Part shown: piece after piece, positions 8,465 through 16,406 of the stretch
How positions within the stretch are numbered: position 1 is the first letter of the stretch
Layout of the letters: every line of letters starts with the position of its first letter
Source: CBDFKQ01 sp965248855
Lineage (GTDB): Bacteria; Bacteroidota; Bacteroidia; Cytophagales; 172606-1
Reading direction: 5' to 3'
NCBI GenBank assembly: GCA_965248855.1
Contig: CBDFKQ010000004.1
Span: forward strand, 310,001 to 374,000
DNA: 64,000 bases
The notes under the pieces: generated by a model
The model's input: the letters and a program-made list of their open reading frames with translations, nothing else
Databases searched by the model: none
Told to the model about the DNA's origin: nothing
Translations under genes and position numbers: made by a program

Positions 8465-8552
8465 TTTTGACTAAATATTTTTAATAAATTTTTATAAGAT
8501 CGTAAAAATACAAAATATTATAGATAGCCATAAAACAGTTCCATTTAATAAA

Positions 8553-10082
8553 TCATGATAATGCTTTTTTATCAAGTTTGCCTATTGAAGTGTATGGTAT
8601 AGAACTTACAAATTCTATAAATTTAGGCATTTGTGCTCTTTTCGCCCGAGTGGAGAGCCAACTTAAAATTTGTTCTTCATTTATATTTATTGCATCAAAA
8701 GGAATGATAAATGCTTTTAACCTTTGTCCAAATTCTTCATCTTTAATCCCAATCACAGCCACTTCTTTTACATTAGAGTGTGCCATTAAAATATTTTCAA
8801 GATCTGAGGGATAAATGTTTTCACCACCTGAAACAATCATCTCATCAATTCTTCCATTGAGAAAATAATAATTAAATTTATCCTTGTAACCCAAGTCTCC
8901 GGTTTCAATCCAAGTTTGAGATTTTTTCCTAACTGACCAACCTCTTTTCACACAAATCCTTCCAATTGAATAATTATTTAGTTCTCTGTCTTGCGAATCT
9001 AAAATTTTTATTTTTATTCCGTTTATTTTTTTTCCAATTGTATCAAAACTATATTTTAAATCCTCAGGCGTTGCTATCATAGATAGTCCTGCTTCGGATG
9101 TGCCATAAAGATTGAAAAGTTTAATATTATATTTTAAAAATATTTCCTTTATTAAAATCGGGTTTAAAAAGTCTCCACCGGAAATAATACATCTTAATGA
9201 GTTCAAGCCTTCATTATGGTTATTAATTATTCTGTGTAGCATTACAGGTACTAAGGCTACAAGTTCAATTTTATAAAGGTTTATGATATTTATTGCTTTT
9301 TGAAAATTAAATCTTTCAAGCAAATAACTTTCTTTTCCTAATAGGATGGTCATTATCATTGTGGCAATGCCATAACTATGAAAGATGGGGGTAGCGATAT
9401 AAACCTTAGAATACTCGTCTAAATTTACTTTTGTTAATAAGGAAAAGAAAGGTTTAATATAAACAAATGAACCGGGATTGTTTTTAACTGATTTAGATTT
9501 TCCGGTGGTTCCACCTGTTTCAATTATAATTTTACCATATCCGCACCTTTTTAATTTATTTAAATTATTTATTTCTTTTTTGGATAAACTATCTATTGAA
9601 GGTAAAGATTTATGATATGACAATATTGATTTTTTGCTGAAAGAAGATTGAACTATAAGATTTGAAAATTCGTAATCAAAAATTATTAAATCAAAATTTT
9701 GAAATTGAATAAAAAGATTAAACTGTTCATTTTTAATTTCAGTATTTATGAGATATATATCGGCACCTAATTGAGAAATAGAAAATATGGATTTTATGAG
9801 TGAAATATGGTTTCTGCATAAAATGGCAATTTTATTATTGGCTCCAACCTTGTAATCTTCTTGTAAAACCAATGCCAATCTTTTTGACCGGTTATATAGT
9901 TCTTTAAATGTTAACTCTTCATTTTCATCTTTTACTGCAAGTTTTTGTGAATATAATTTAGATGAAAAACAAAGCAACGCCATCAAATTTATTTTTGAAT
10001 ATAAAACAGAAAGAACCAAATGATAAAAACCAATGGGAGTAATTAAGTTACTTTTATATAGTTTTTTTAATAATTTAATCAT
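8553..10082 (-). CDS. AMP-dependent acyl-CoA synthetase/ligase
   Basis: This is an ANL-superfamily adenylating enzyme that activates a carboxylate to an acyl-AMP and probably on to an acyl-CoA. The 509 residues show the P-loop-like IIETGGTTGKSKSVKN (about 190), the YGTSEAGLSM adenine-binding motif, the ETGDLGY aspartate, the hinge GRIDEMIVSGGENIYP and the C-terminal catalytic lysine in IGKLDKK. The N-terminal region is Lys- and Ile-rich like its surroundings. It starts inside the last codons of the upstream SDR gene (8-bp overlap), so the two are translationally coupled. The substrate is not clear: long-chain fatty acid, or an O-succinylbenzoate-like aryl acid. Confidence 0.85.
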   Translation of the reverse strand: MIKLLKKLYKSNLITPIGFYHLVLSVLYSKINLMALLCFSSKLYSQKLAVKDENEELTFKELYNRSKRLALVLQEDYKVGANNKIAILCRNHISLIKSIFSISQLGADIYLINTEIKNEQFNLFIQFQNFDLIIFDYEFSNLIVQSSFSKKSILSYHKSLPSIDSLSKKEINNLNKLKRCGYGKIIIETGGTTGKSKSVKNNPGSFVYIKPFFSLLTKVNLDEYSKVYIATPIFHSYGIATMIMTILLGKESYLLERFNFQKAINIINLYKIELVALVPVMLHRIINNHNEGLNSLRCIISGGDFLNPILIKEIFLKYNIKLFNLYGTSEAGLSMIATPEDLKYSFDTIGKKINGIKIKILDSQDRELNNYSIGRICVKRGWSVRKKSQTWIETGDLGYKDKFNYYFLNGRIDEMIVSGGENIYPSDLENILMAHSNVKEVAVIGIKDEEFGQRLKAFIIPFDAININEEQILSWLSTRAKRAQMPKFIEFVSSIPYTSIGKLDKKALS

Positions 10083-10938
10083 TCAAATTATTTTTTTTTC
10101 GAAAAAAATTTATTGCAATATTTTCCCACTGTCTTCTAAAAATAAATGAAGCAGGCTTCGCAAAAATTATCCACCATGGATAGTAGATTTTATTTTTCTT
10201 AATTATTGTTTTACATATTATTTGTGCGACTTGCTCAGGGTTCATAGCCGGAGTTTTTTTAAATTCGGGCGTTGGCGCAATCATTCTCGTTTTAACTAAA
10301 GGCAAATAAATTGAGGTCGTACTAAGCCCTAATGCTCTAATTTCAGGAGATATACTTTGAAACCAATTATCAAAAGCAATTTTTGATGCATTATAAGCCG
10401 CCCAATATGGAGCCGGGGCAAGCAAAACATTAACAGTGGAAATATTTATTATGTGTCCTTTTTTTATTTTTAAAGGCAATATTTGTGATAATAATAATTG
10501 AACAGGTCCCAAATAATTTATTGCCATTAATCTACTAAAATCATGGTGCCTTTCAAGTGAATTCATAACCGGTCTTTTAATTGATTTTCCGGCATTATTA
10601 ACTATAATATCAATTCCTTGTGGAAGATCATTTATAAAATTAATTAATCTTTGTACATCTTCAGGTTTTGAAATATCAACAGAAAAAATTAAGGCTCTTC
10701 CACCTAAAGGCAAAACTTTTTTTTGTACTTCCAATAGTTTGCTTGTTGTTCTCGCAACCAAAATGAGGTTAGCTCCGGTTTTTGCCAACATGTAAGCAAG
10801 GGCTTCACCTATTCCATAGCTGGCACCTGTTATTAAAATGGTTTTGTTCTTTATTTGGTCTTGTAAATGATTAGCATTTAAAAATATTGGCGGGAAAAGA
10901 ATTTTTTCAAAAAAACTATACTTTTTAAAGATTTTCAT
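10075..10938 (-). CDS. SDR-family NAD(P)-dependent oxidoreductase
   Basis: This is a classical short-chain dehydrogenase of 287 residues. It has TGASYGIGEALAYM (cofactor binding, about 36-49), NNAGKSIKRPV, the catalytic Ser in INISTVN and the Tyr/Lys pair in YNASKIAFDNW. The N-terminus carries about 30 extra residues (KKYSFFEKILFPPIFLNAN), and the C-terminus is basic and aromatic (YPWWIIFAKPASFIFRRQW). Together these suggest membrane association, as in enzymes that reduce fatty acyl or lipid substrates. It is the first gene of a two-gene unit with the acyl-CoA ligase. Inference: the pair activates and then reduces or modifies a lipid acid. Confidence 0.87.
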   Translation of the reverse strand: MKIFKKYSFFEKILFPPIFLNANHLQDQIKNKTILITGASYGIGEALAYMLAKTGANLILVARTTSKLLEVQKKVLPLGGRALIFSVDISKPEDVQRLINFINDLPQGIDIIVNNAGKSIKRPVMNSLERHHDFSRLMAINYLGPVQLLLSQILPLKIKKGHIINISTVNVLLAPAPYWAAYNASKIAFDNWFQSISPEIRALGLSTTSIYLPLVKTRMIAPTPEFKKTPAMNPEQVAQIICKTIIKKNKIYYPWWIIFAKPASFIFRRQWENIAINFFRKKNNLND

Positions 10939-11020
10939 TTAGCAACAAGAATTGTATTTCTGCAATGGTAAAAAGATCTTAAAGATGTGCAATATTAAAA
11001 TTTAAATTCTCTATTTACTT

Positions 11021-11125
11021 CTCAGATAATTTTTTGTCTGAATTATGATTTAAGGATAAAGGATTTTAAGATTAATTTCTTGTGATATCAATATCATTTT
11101 ATCAATATTGATATTTTGATAATTA
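11021..11125 (+). repeat. Composite intergenic repeat, copy 2
   Basis: This copy shares the TCAGATA/TCTGAAT hairpin centre, the AAGGATTTTAAGATTAATTT spacer and the terminal TATCAATATTGATATTTTGATAA-type block with copies 1 and 3. Its left hairpin arm is shortened to CTCAGATA. Confidence 0.7.
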
Positions 11126-11150
11126 ACTTTTCCCTTTTTTCAAATAAAAT

Positions 11151-11275
11151 AAATCCTCCTTTTCCTAAAATCCTTTAATCCTAATTCAGATATATTTTTG
11201 TATAAAACGGGATTTTAGAATAAATCCCTTATGATTTAAATATCGCTTTATCAATATTGATATTTTGATAAATTT
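11151..11275 (+). repeat. Composite intergenic repeat, copy 3
   Basis: The left arm is intact and nearly the same as in copy 1 (AAATCCTCCT, then CCTAAAATCC and AATCCTAATTCAGATATAT). The right arm is eroded, with ACGGGATTTTAGAATAAATC replacing the expected complement. The terminal TTTATCAATATTGATA block is intact. It lies 25 bp after copy 2 in the same orientation. Confidence 0.7.
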
Positions 11276-11500
11276 GATTAAGAAACCCACCTTTTTTTAA
11301 ATAAAATAATTTTTGGCTTAATTAATATATTAACAAATCTACTTTACAATAATACATAATCTTAAAATATTGTAATTATCCCAATTACATAATTGTATTT
11401 CATTAAGATTAAAAATAATTTTTTAGCGGAGGCAATATTTTCTTTATATTTAAAACTTTATTTATCTGTTTATTTTTTTTTTAAATCAACCCCAAAATTT

Positions 11501-12256
11501 ATGTTTAGTAAAATATTTTTAATACTCTCATTAAGTTTATTATCCATTTTTTCGCTGTTTGCTCAAGAGAAAGGCGACCCTAAAGCAACTGAAGTATGGG
11601 AACCTGTACCCAAAGTTGTAACGCCGGGCTTTGATACTAAACATCCAATGCCACCTCCATCCGATGCAATAATTATTTTTAACGGAAAAGACCTTTCACA
11701 ATTTGAAAATAAAGATGGGAAACAAGTAGAATGGAAACTAAATCCTGCTGAAGGATCAGTAACGGTAGAAAAAGGAAAGGGCGATATTCATACAAAACAA
11801 AAATTTGGAGATTTTCAATTACATATCGAATTCAGGGAGCCATCGGTTGTTGTAGGTGAATCTCAAGGTCGTGGTAATAGCGGAATATTTTTACAAGAGA
11901 GATATGAACTGCAGGTTTTAGATTGTTATAACAATAAAACATATGTAAATGGCCAAACAGGTTCGATATATAAGCAAGCCATTCCACTTGCCAATGTTTG
12001 CAAAAAACCGGGAGAGTGGCAAACTTATGATGTTATCTTTACATCTCCGCATTTTAAAGAGGATGGAAGCTTAGAAAAACCTGCATACGTAACTGTACTT
12101 CAAAATGGTGTGTTGGTTCAAAATCATACTGAACTAATTGGCAGTACTGCTTACATTGGCAAACCTGCGTATGAAAAACATGGAAAAGGTTCTATTAAAC
12201 TACAAGACCATGGCAATCCTGTAAGTTTTAGAAATATTTGGATTAGAGAGTTATAA
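11501..12256 (+). CDS. DUF1080-family secreted protein (3-keto-disaccharide hydrolase type)
   Basis: This belongs to the DUF1080 / 3-keto-disaccharide hydrolase family, a concanavalin-like jelly-roll fold found in Bacteroidota and Planctomycetes, with members that cleave 3-keto-glycosides. I start it at 11501, because MFSKIFLILSLSLLSIFSLFAQ is a clean signal peptide. An in-frame ATG at 11393 would place 36 residues before it. The fold hallmarks are IIIFNGKDLSQFE at the start, FQLHIEFR, GNSGIFLQERYELQVLD and the final VSFRNIWIREL. A strong terminator follows immediately. The exact substrate is unknown. Confidence 0.85.
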   Translation: MFSKIFLILSLSLLSIFSLFAQEKGDPKATEVWEPVPKVVTPGFDTKHPMPPPSDAIIIFNGKDLSQFENKDGKQVEWKLNPAEGSVTVEKGKGDIHTKQKFGDFQLHIEFREPSVVVGESQGRGNSGIFLQERYELQVLDCYNNKTYVNGQTGSIYKQAIPLANVCKKPGEWQTYDVIFTSPHFKEDGSLEKPAYVTVLQNGVLVQNHTELIGSTAYIGKPAYEKHGKGSIKLQDHGNPVSFRNIWIREL

Positions 12257-12267
12257 AGATAAAATTC

Positions 12268-12314
12268 AAAAAGGGATTTAGAAAATCAGAAATGCTTTCT
12301 AAATCCCTTTTTTT
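12268..12314 (+). terminator. Terminator after the DUF1080 gene
   Basis: The stem AAAGGGATTTAGAAA (about 12270-12284) pairs with TTTCTAAATCCCTTT (about 12296-12310), and a T-run continues after it. It starts 13 bp past the stop codon. Confidence 0.85.
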
Positions 12315-12481
12315 TGATAAAATATCTATATACTAATATCGTTATTTTGATATTTTAAATTTTACTTCTTTAAAAAAAAATAATATTTTAATTAATTGTT
12401 TTTTAAAAAATAAAGCAAGTAATTCACTTTTAATATCTAACAGTTAATTTATTTATCTCCACATAAAACGTTAAAAATACT

Positions 12482-13144
12482 ATGGGATTATTCAGTCGAA
12501 TTGCTGATATTTTTTCTGCAAATGTAAATGATCTCCTTGATAAAGCGGAAGATCCTGAAAAAATGATTAAGCTGATGGTTTTGGAAATGCAGGAAGCAAT
12601 GACAAAATCAACTTCTGCCCTTGCTCAAACAATGGGTAACGAAAAAAGGCTTGAATTACAATATTCAAAACTTAAAGCTTCTTCTGAAGATTATCAGAAT
12701 AAGGCAATAATGGCCCTTAAAGGTGGAAATGAAGATTTGGCAAAACAAGTTTTAGCAAAAAAGGCAACAATTGACCAACAGTTAGAATCATACAAACAAA
12801 TGCATGATCAGGCTGTGACGATGACAACTCAAATGAAATCGCAGGTTGACAAATTAAAACTTAAGTTGGATGAGGCAAAAATGAAAGAATCAACTCTCAT
12901 TGCCCGCAGTAAAAATGCAAAAGCGCAAACTGAATTTGCAAAACAATTAGGTGGGTTTGACAACAACTCTTTTGCGAAATTTGATAAAATGGAAGATAAG
13001 GTTTTAAAACTTGAATCGGAGGCACAAGCATTTAATCAAATGGCTGACGGACAAACAAGTATGGACGACCAATTGGCAGAATTACAAAAAAATAGCCAGG
13101 TTGATTCTGAATTAGAGAAGTTGAAAGCAATGCTTAATCAATAA
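12482..13144 (+). CDS. pspA: PspA/IM30-family protein
   Basis: This is a phage-shock-protein A homologue, an ESCRT-III-like coiled-coil protein that assembles on the inner membrane and protects it under stress. The 220 residues start with an amphipathic helix (MGLFSRIADIFSANVNDLLDKAEDPEKM), the PspA signature. A long coiled coil follows, to about residue 185, and a short acidic C-terminal helix. Length and pattern are standard. No PspF- or PspBC-like genes are near. A YbjN-like protein follows 53 bp downstream on the same strand and is probably cotranscribed, as the strong terminator lies only after that gene. Confidence 0.92.
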   Translation: MGLFSRIADIFSANVNDLLDKAEDPEKMIKLMVLEMQEAMTKSTSALAQTMGNEKRLELQYSKLKASSEDYQNKAIMALKGGNEDLAKQVLAKKATIDQQLESYKQMHDQAVTMTTQMKSQVDKLKLKLDEAKMKESTLIARSKNAKAQTEFAKQLGGFDNNSFAKFDKMEDKVLKLESEAQAFNQMADGQTSMDDQLAELQKNSQVDSELEKLKAMLNQ

Positions 13145-13197
13145 AGTATTTTTTCTTTTTTCTAACATAATTTTAAATCTATTTTAAAAAATTAACC

Positions 13198-13632
13198 ATG
13201 CCAAAATTTCCTACACTGAGTAATGAAATAAATGAAAAACTCCTTAATGTTGTTCAACAAAGAGTGAGTGAATACCTTGAAGAATACTTTGATTCATCCG
13301 AAATAACTGTACAAGATGGAATAACTTCATTTTCTTACGGAACAGTAAATGTGTTTATTCAGGTAAAACCCTGGCATTTTGATGATGCACTTGTTTATGT
13401 GTACTCATACCTTGCTGAAAATGTAAAATTAGATTTTGAAAATGCACAAAATTTATTGCGCCTGAACGCAACAGTTCCTTTTGGTAGCTTTGGGGTAATA
13501 TTTGATAATACAGTAGTATTTTCTTATTCACTTCCCGGTAAAAACCTTGACAGTGAAGAATTTTTAGCGGCAGTTCAAACAGTTGCAACCATTGCTGATA
13601 ATTATGATGAAATGATATTGGAAATGAAATAA
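13198..13632 (+). CDS. YbjN/CesT-like chaperone-fold protein
   Basis: This 144-residue cytoplasmic protein shows the alpha-beta pattern of the YbjN / type III secretion chaperone (CesT-like) fold. There is an N-terminal helix (KLLNVVQQRVSEYLEEYF), then a sheet with FSYGTVNVFIQVKPW, LVYVYSYLAENV and the LNATVPFGSFGVIFDNTVVFSYSLPG strands, and a closing helix (EEFLAAVQTVATIADNYDEMI). Such proteins bind peptides or partner proteins. It lies in one unit with pspA, so it may bind PspA or a membrane-stress client. That role is inferred from position only. Confidence 0.72.
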   Translation: MPKFPTLSNEINEKLLNVVQQRVSEYLEEYFDSSEITVQDGITSFSYGTVNVFIQVKPWHFDDALVYVYSYLAENVKLDFENAQNLLRLNATVPFGSFGVIFDNTVVFSYSLPGKNLDSEEFLAAVQTVATIADNYDEMILEMK

Positions 13633-13650
13633 AAACTTTCTTAACAAGAA

Positions 13651-13695
13651 AAAAAAGCTGCCGCTAAAGTTAATTAGCAGCAGCTTTTTTTATTA
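13651..13695 (+). terminator. Terminator of the pspA-ybjN-like unit
   Basis: AAAAAAGCTGCCGCT (13651-13665) pairs with AGCAGCAGCTTTTTT (13676-13690) with one mismatch. A and T tracts on both sides let it serve the convergent lipoprotein gene as well. Confidence 0.85.
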
Positions 13696-13706
13696 TTAAG
13701 AATAAA

Positions 13707-14579
13707 TTATTTATAAGTTAAATTAATTGGAGCGTTATTATTCATTTTAACCTGAGTTGGGAAATTTTTATCGTTGTAAGTATATGTTATTACCCTTGTT
13801 GGCCTGTTGAGGTAATTATCTGAGGTTGGGTTGTGCTTGCTGTAATTTGGAAATGGTAAATTATAATAAAATAAAAAAGCAAACGCTCCAAATGGTTCCA
13901 AAGTATTATTTGCTACAGGAATTGTAAAACCTGTAAGTGCCCATGCTTTATTTGATCTATACCAACTTTCTTTATTATCAAATGAAGTGGCCTTGTATAT
14001 AAGAGTACTGTCAATTTTAGCATTAGGTCCGTTCCTTTGTTTTATTTGCGTTAAATTGCCCTGGCCGTCGTAGGTTATATTTAATGCAAAGTATACATAA
14101 CTATTATCAGGATTCTTAAAATATACTTTTATCGGCCTTTCTTGCGCATCATAGTTATACTTAATTACATAATGTTTATATCCAAAATTTGTGTTAAATC
14201 TGTAATAGTAAATGCTATCAGGGTTGCACTTGGGTTCTGTATAAAAATATACATAATACTCATTAGGCGGATTACCGATATCACCAAATGGATATATACT
14301 ATATTTTATAAGTCTTTTTTTATTATCATACTCAAATGTAGATTTAGTGGTAAAGGGCGCACCATTGAAATTGAGATTGGTTTCATTAACCGAATCGGGG
14401 TCATTATTAGAATTTAAATGAATAAGTCCGGTATAATTAAGCGAATCGATTTTAGTTAAACTAACTGCCTTATTTACCTGGGCAGCATCAGGACTTACGT
14501 CATCTTCGGATTTTTTGCAGGAAATAAAACCAATAATTAATAACGCAAATAAAAATTTATAATATATGTGAGATTTCAT
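13707..14579 (-). CDS. Lipoprotein with YD-type repeats
   Basis: This is a secreted lipoprotein of 290 residues with a lipobox-like end of the signal peptide (LLIIGFISC, Cys21). The mature part contains repeated Tyr-Asp strand motifs, EYDNKKRLIKYSIYP, NYDAQERPIKVYF, TYDGQGNLTQIKQ and TYNDKNFPTQVKM. These are the pattern of RHS/YD-type or DUF4595-like beta-repeats common in Bacteroidota lipoproteins. It is the third gene of a minus-strand trio with a PorT-like barrel and a second lipoprotein of the same kind, 7 bp after the barrel gene. The pair of YD lipoproteins looks paralogous. Function is unknown, but the location is probably on the outer membrane. Confidence 0.75.
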   Translation of the reverse strand: MKSHIYYKFLFALLIIGFISCKKSEDDVSPDAAQVNKAVSLTKIDSLNYTGLIHLNSNNDPDSVNETNLNFNGAPFTTKSTFEYDNKKRLIKYSIYPFGDIGNPPNEYYVYFYTEPKCNPDSIYYYRFNTNFGYKHYVIKYNYDAQERPIKVYFKNPDNSYVYFALNITYDGQGNLTQIKQRNGPNAKIDSTLIYKATSFDNKESWYRSNKAWALTGFTIPVANNTLEPFGAFAFLFYYNLPFPNYSKHNPTSDNYLNRPTRVITYTYNDKNFPTQVKMNNNAPINLTYK

Positions 14580-14586
14580 GTTTTAA

Positions 14587-15354
14587 TTATTTAAGGTGAA
14601 TGGCATAACCGATTGAAATACTTACCACCTGATTTTTAGATTTTGTATAGTTGCTTGGCTGATCTGTTTGTGTTTTCAAAAAATTAGAAAAACCATAACC
14701 ATATCTAACATCAAGCATTATCATATCATAACCTAATGTATAACTGGCACCGATTCCACCCTGCATGCCGAAATCGAGCCTTCTTGCATTTAGAGTATAA
14801 TCTCCATTTGCATTTAGTCCATTTGTTCCATCCTGAAATTTAATTTTTCCGCTTTCAACAATTTCCGGGTCGCCGTTGCAATTACATTTTTGTTTAGTTT
14901 TGTAAGTGCCACCCAACACATATCCTGCTGAAGGACCGAAATAAGCAAAATATTTGAAATTGGTATTTCCAAAAACCATTTTTACCATTATAGGCAGTTC
15001 CAAATAATTTAAATTTCTGCTTTCACTTTGTCGAAAATTAGGATCTTTATAGTCTATTTTAATTCCTTTTTGGGTATATAATAATTCGGCTTGCAAACTA
15101 AAAGAAATATATCTGCTGTCTTCAGTAATCCCTTTTATAAAAGCCACACCTCCTGAAAAACCAAAATTAGATTTTATGTTATCAGAATTTATTTTTGAAT
15201 TATTGTTATAAAATTCCGGAATGCTGCTAAGATAACTGCCTGAATATGATTGTCTGGCAAAACTAGCTCCAAACTTAGGCATAATATAAGGCATTTGAGC
15301 CTTTAATTGCCAGGTAAAACATAAGGCTATAAAACAAAAATAAAATTTTTTCAT
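14587..15354 (-). CDS. PorT-like outer-membrane beta-barrel protein
   Basis: This is a 255-residue outer-membrane protein of the PorT / outer-membrane-beta-barrel (PF13568-like) type. It has a signal peptide (1-19, ending WQLKAQ). It then alternates strands including PKFGASFARQSYSG, LNYLELPIMVKMVFG, YFAYFGPSAGYVLGG and RLDFGMQGGIGASYTLG, and closes with VVSISIGYAIHLK. A loop carries CNCNGDPE, which may hold a disulfide. It sits between two YD-repeat lipoproteins (7 bp and 17 bp spacing), so the three are likely one operon and may form a surface complex. Its ligand is unknown. Confidence 0.8.
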   Translation of the reverse strand: MKKFYFCFIALCFTWQLKAQMPYIMPKFGASFARQSYSGSYLSSIPEFYNNNSKINSDNIKSNFGFSGGVAFIKGITEDSRYISFSLQAELLYTQKGIKIDYKDPNFRQSESRNLNYLELPIMVKMVFGNTNFKYFAYFGPSAGYVLGGTYKTKQKCNCNGDPEIVESGKIKFQDGTNGLNANGDYTLNARRLDFGMQGGIGASYTLGYDMIMLDVRYGYGFSNFLKTQTDQPSNYTKSKNQVVSISIGYAIHLK

Positions 15355-15371
15355 AGATTAAAAGTTGTGAG

Positions 15372-16247
15372 TTAATTAGAGCAATTGTAGTTAAAATGTG
15401 TGTTTATTCTGAAGTTTTGTTTTCTGTTTATAGAAATATTCAAAATTGAATTGATAGGAAGGTTTGATGAATTATATATATATTGATAATTCAAATCGTA
15501 GGTTGTGTAAAGCCCTGTTGTTGGTTGAGGAATATAAAATTTACCTTTAGTCGGATTATTTTTACTGAAATTCGGAATCGGATCACTTTTATCTGAAAGT
15601 GAGGTAATTCCTCTTAAATTTTGGATTTGAAAAATGGGGCTTGTTCTGATAAAATTTATTTTATCGTCAAATTCAGTAAATTCTATCTGCAAATATTCTG
15701 GTAGCTTAGTATTATAATTTCTAAAAAAGATTTGAATTAAATTATTTTTAGAATCATAAATTAAACGCTGAGTGGTTGCTTTATACCATCCTTCGCTATC
15801 CAAATATTTATCTATTTTTATAACCCTGCTTAAGCTGTCATAAAAATAATTTAATTTAATAGTTGGTGTAAAATTTGTAGAACCTTGATAACCGTTATAT
15901 GTAATTATTTCTTTAATTAAATTGGTAGTGTCGTTATATGAAAAATTCCACAATACTCTTGAACTGTCAGTAGTTTCAAATAAATACTTTGCCCATCTGT
16001 CTCTTCCATCATATTCATATGTATAAAAAGTTCTTTTATCGGATGAAAAGCCTTTTAATGGCAAATGATTTTTATTAAATATGTAATTTATAGTGTTTGA
16101 GCTAGCAGAATCCGTTGTAGAAGTTATGAAACATAATTTTTCGGCAGGTAAATTTACTTTATCATCATAACCAAAAAGTTTACTCTTGCAGGAATTAAAA
16201 GATAAAGGAATGGCAAATGATAAAAAGTAAAATAGCAATTTTTTCAT
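15372..16247 (-). CDS. Lipoprotein with YD-type repeats (paralogue)
   Basis: I start this at 16247, because MKKLLFYFLSFAIPLSFNSC is a lipoprotein signal with Cys20. An upstream ATG at 16340 would add 31 residues and bury the signal. The mature part has the same Tyr-Asp repeat pattern as the third gene of the trio: EYDGRDRWAKYLFET, YDSLSRVIKIDKYLD and YDSKNNLIQIFFRNY. The two proteins also share a late NPTSDNYL/NPTKGKFY-like segment, which suggests an old duplication. It is the first gene of the unit with the PorT-like barrel. The function is unknown. Confidence 0.75.
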   Translation of the reverse strand: MKKLLFYFLSFAIPLSFNSCKSKLFGYDDKVNLPAEKLCFITSTTDSASSNTINYIFNKNHLPLKGFSSDKRTFYTYEYDGRDRWAKYLFETTDSSRVLWNFSYNDTTNLIKEIITYNGYQGSTNFTPTIKLNYFYDSLSRVIKIDKYLDSEGWYKATTQRLIYDSKNNLIQIFFRNYNTKLPEYLQIEFTEFDDKINFIRTSPIFQIQNLRGITSLSDKSDPIPNFSKNNPTKGKFYIPQPTTGLYTTYDLNYQYIYNSSNLPINSILNISINRKQNFRINTHFNYNCSN

Positions 16248-16347
16248 TTTGAAGTGGTTAATATTTTGATTTAATTGAAAAGAAGTTATAAAGTAACTCA
16301 GGACCACAAGATTAAGAAAAAAAATTTTAAGTTCATTCATATTTACT

Positions 16348-16355
16348 TAAATTTG
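16348..16355 (+). promoter_or_regulatory. Candidate -7 box before mtaB
   Basis: TAAATTTG matches the Bacteroidota TAnnTTTG -7 box and lies 51 bp before the mtaB start. No clear -33 TTTG is visible at the usual spacing, so this is a modest call. Confidence 0.35.
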
Positions 16356-16406
16356 TGGCCATTAATTTTTTATAAAATAAAATTCTGTAATCAAGGTGAA
16401 TAAGAA

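Larger units (their letters stand above)
10939..11500. other. Non-coding stretch carrying two repeat copies
   Basis: This 560-bp gap separates the divergent SDR and DUF1080 genes. It contains two tandem copies of the composite repeat (11021-11125 and 11151-11275). An in-frame ATG at 11393 could extend the DUF1080 protein by 36 residues, but that extension lacks a sensible signal-peptide layout, so I treat it as untranslated. Confidence 0.55.

Noticed and set aside
11393..11500. Upstream ATG extension of the DUF1080 protein
   Set aside because: It would put 36 residues before a complete signal peptide (starting at 11501), which is not a plausible exported precursor.
14142..14417. Small forward frame opposite the YD lipoprotein gene
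   Set aside because: It is the antisense of the lipoprotein coding sequence, with Ile-rich low-complexity sequence and no start context.
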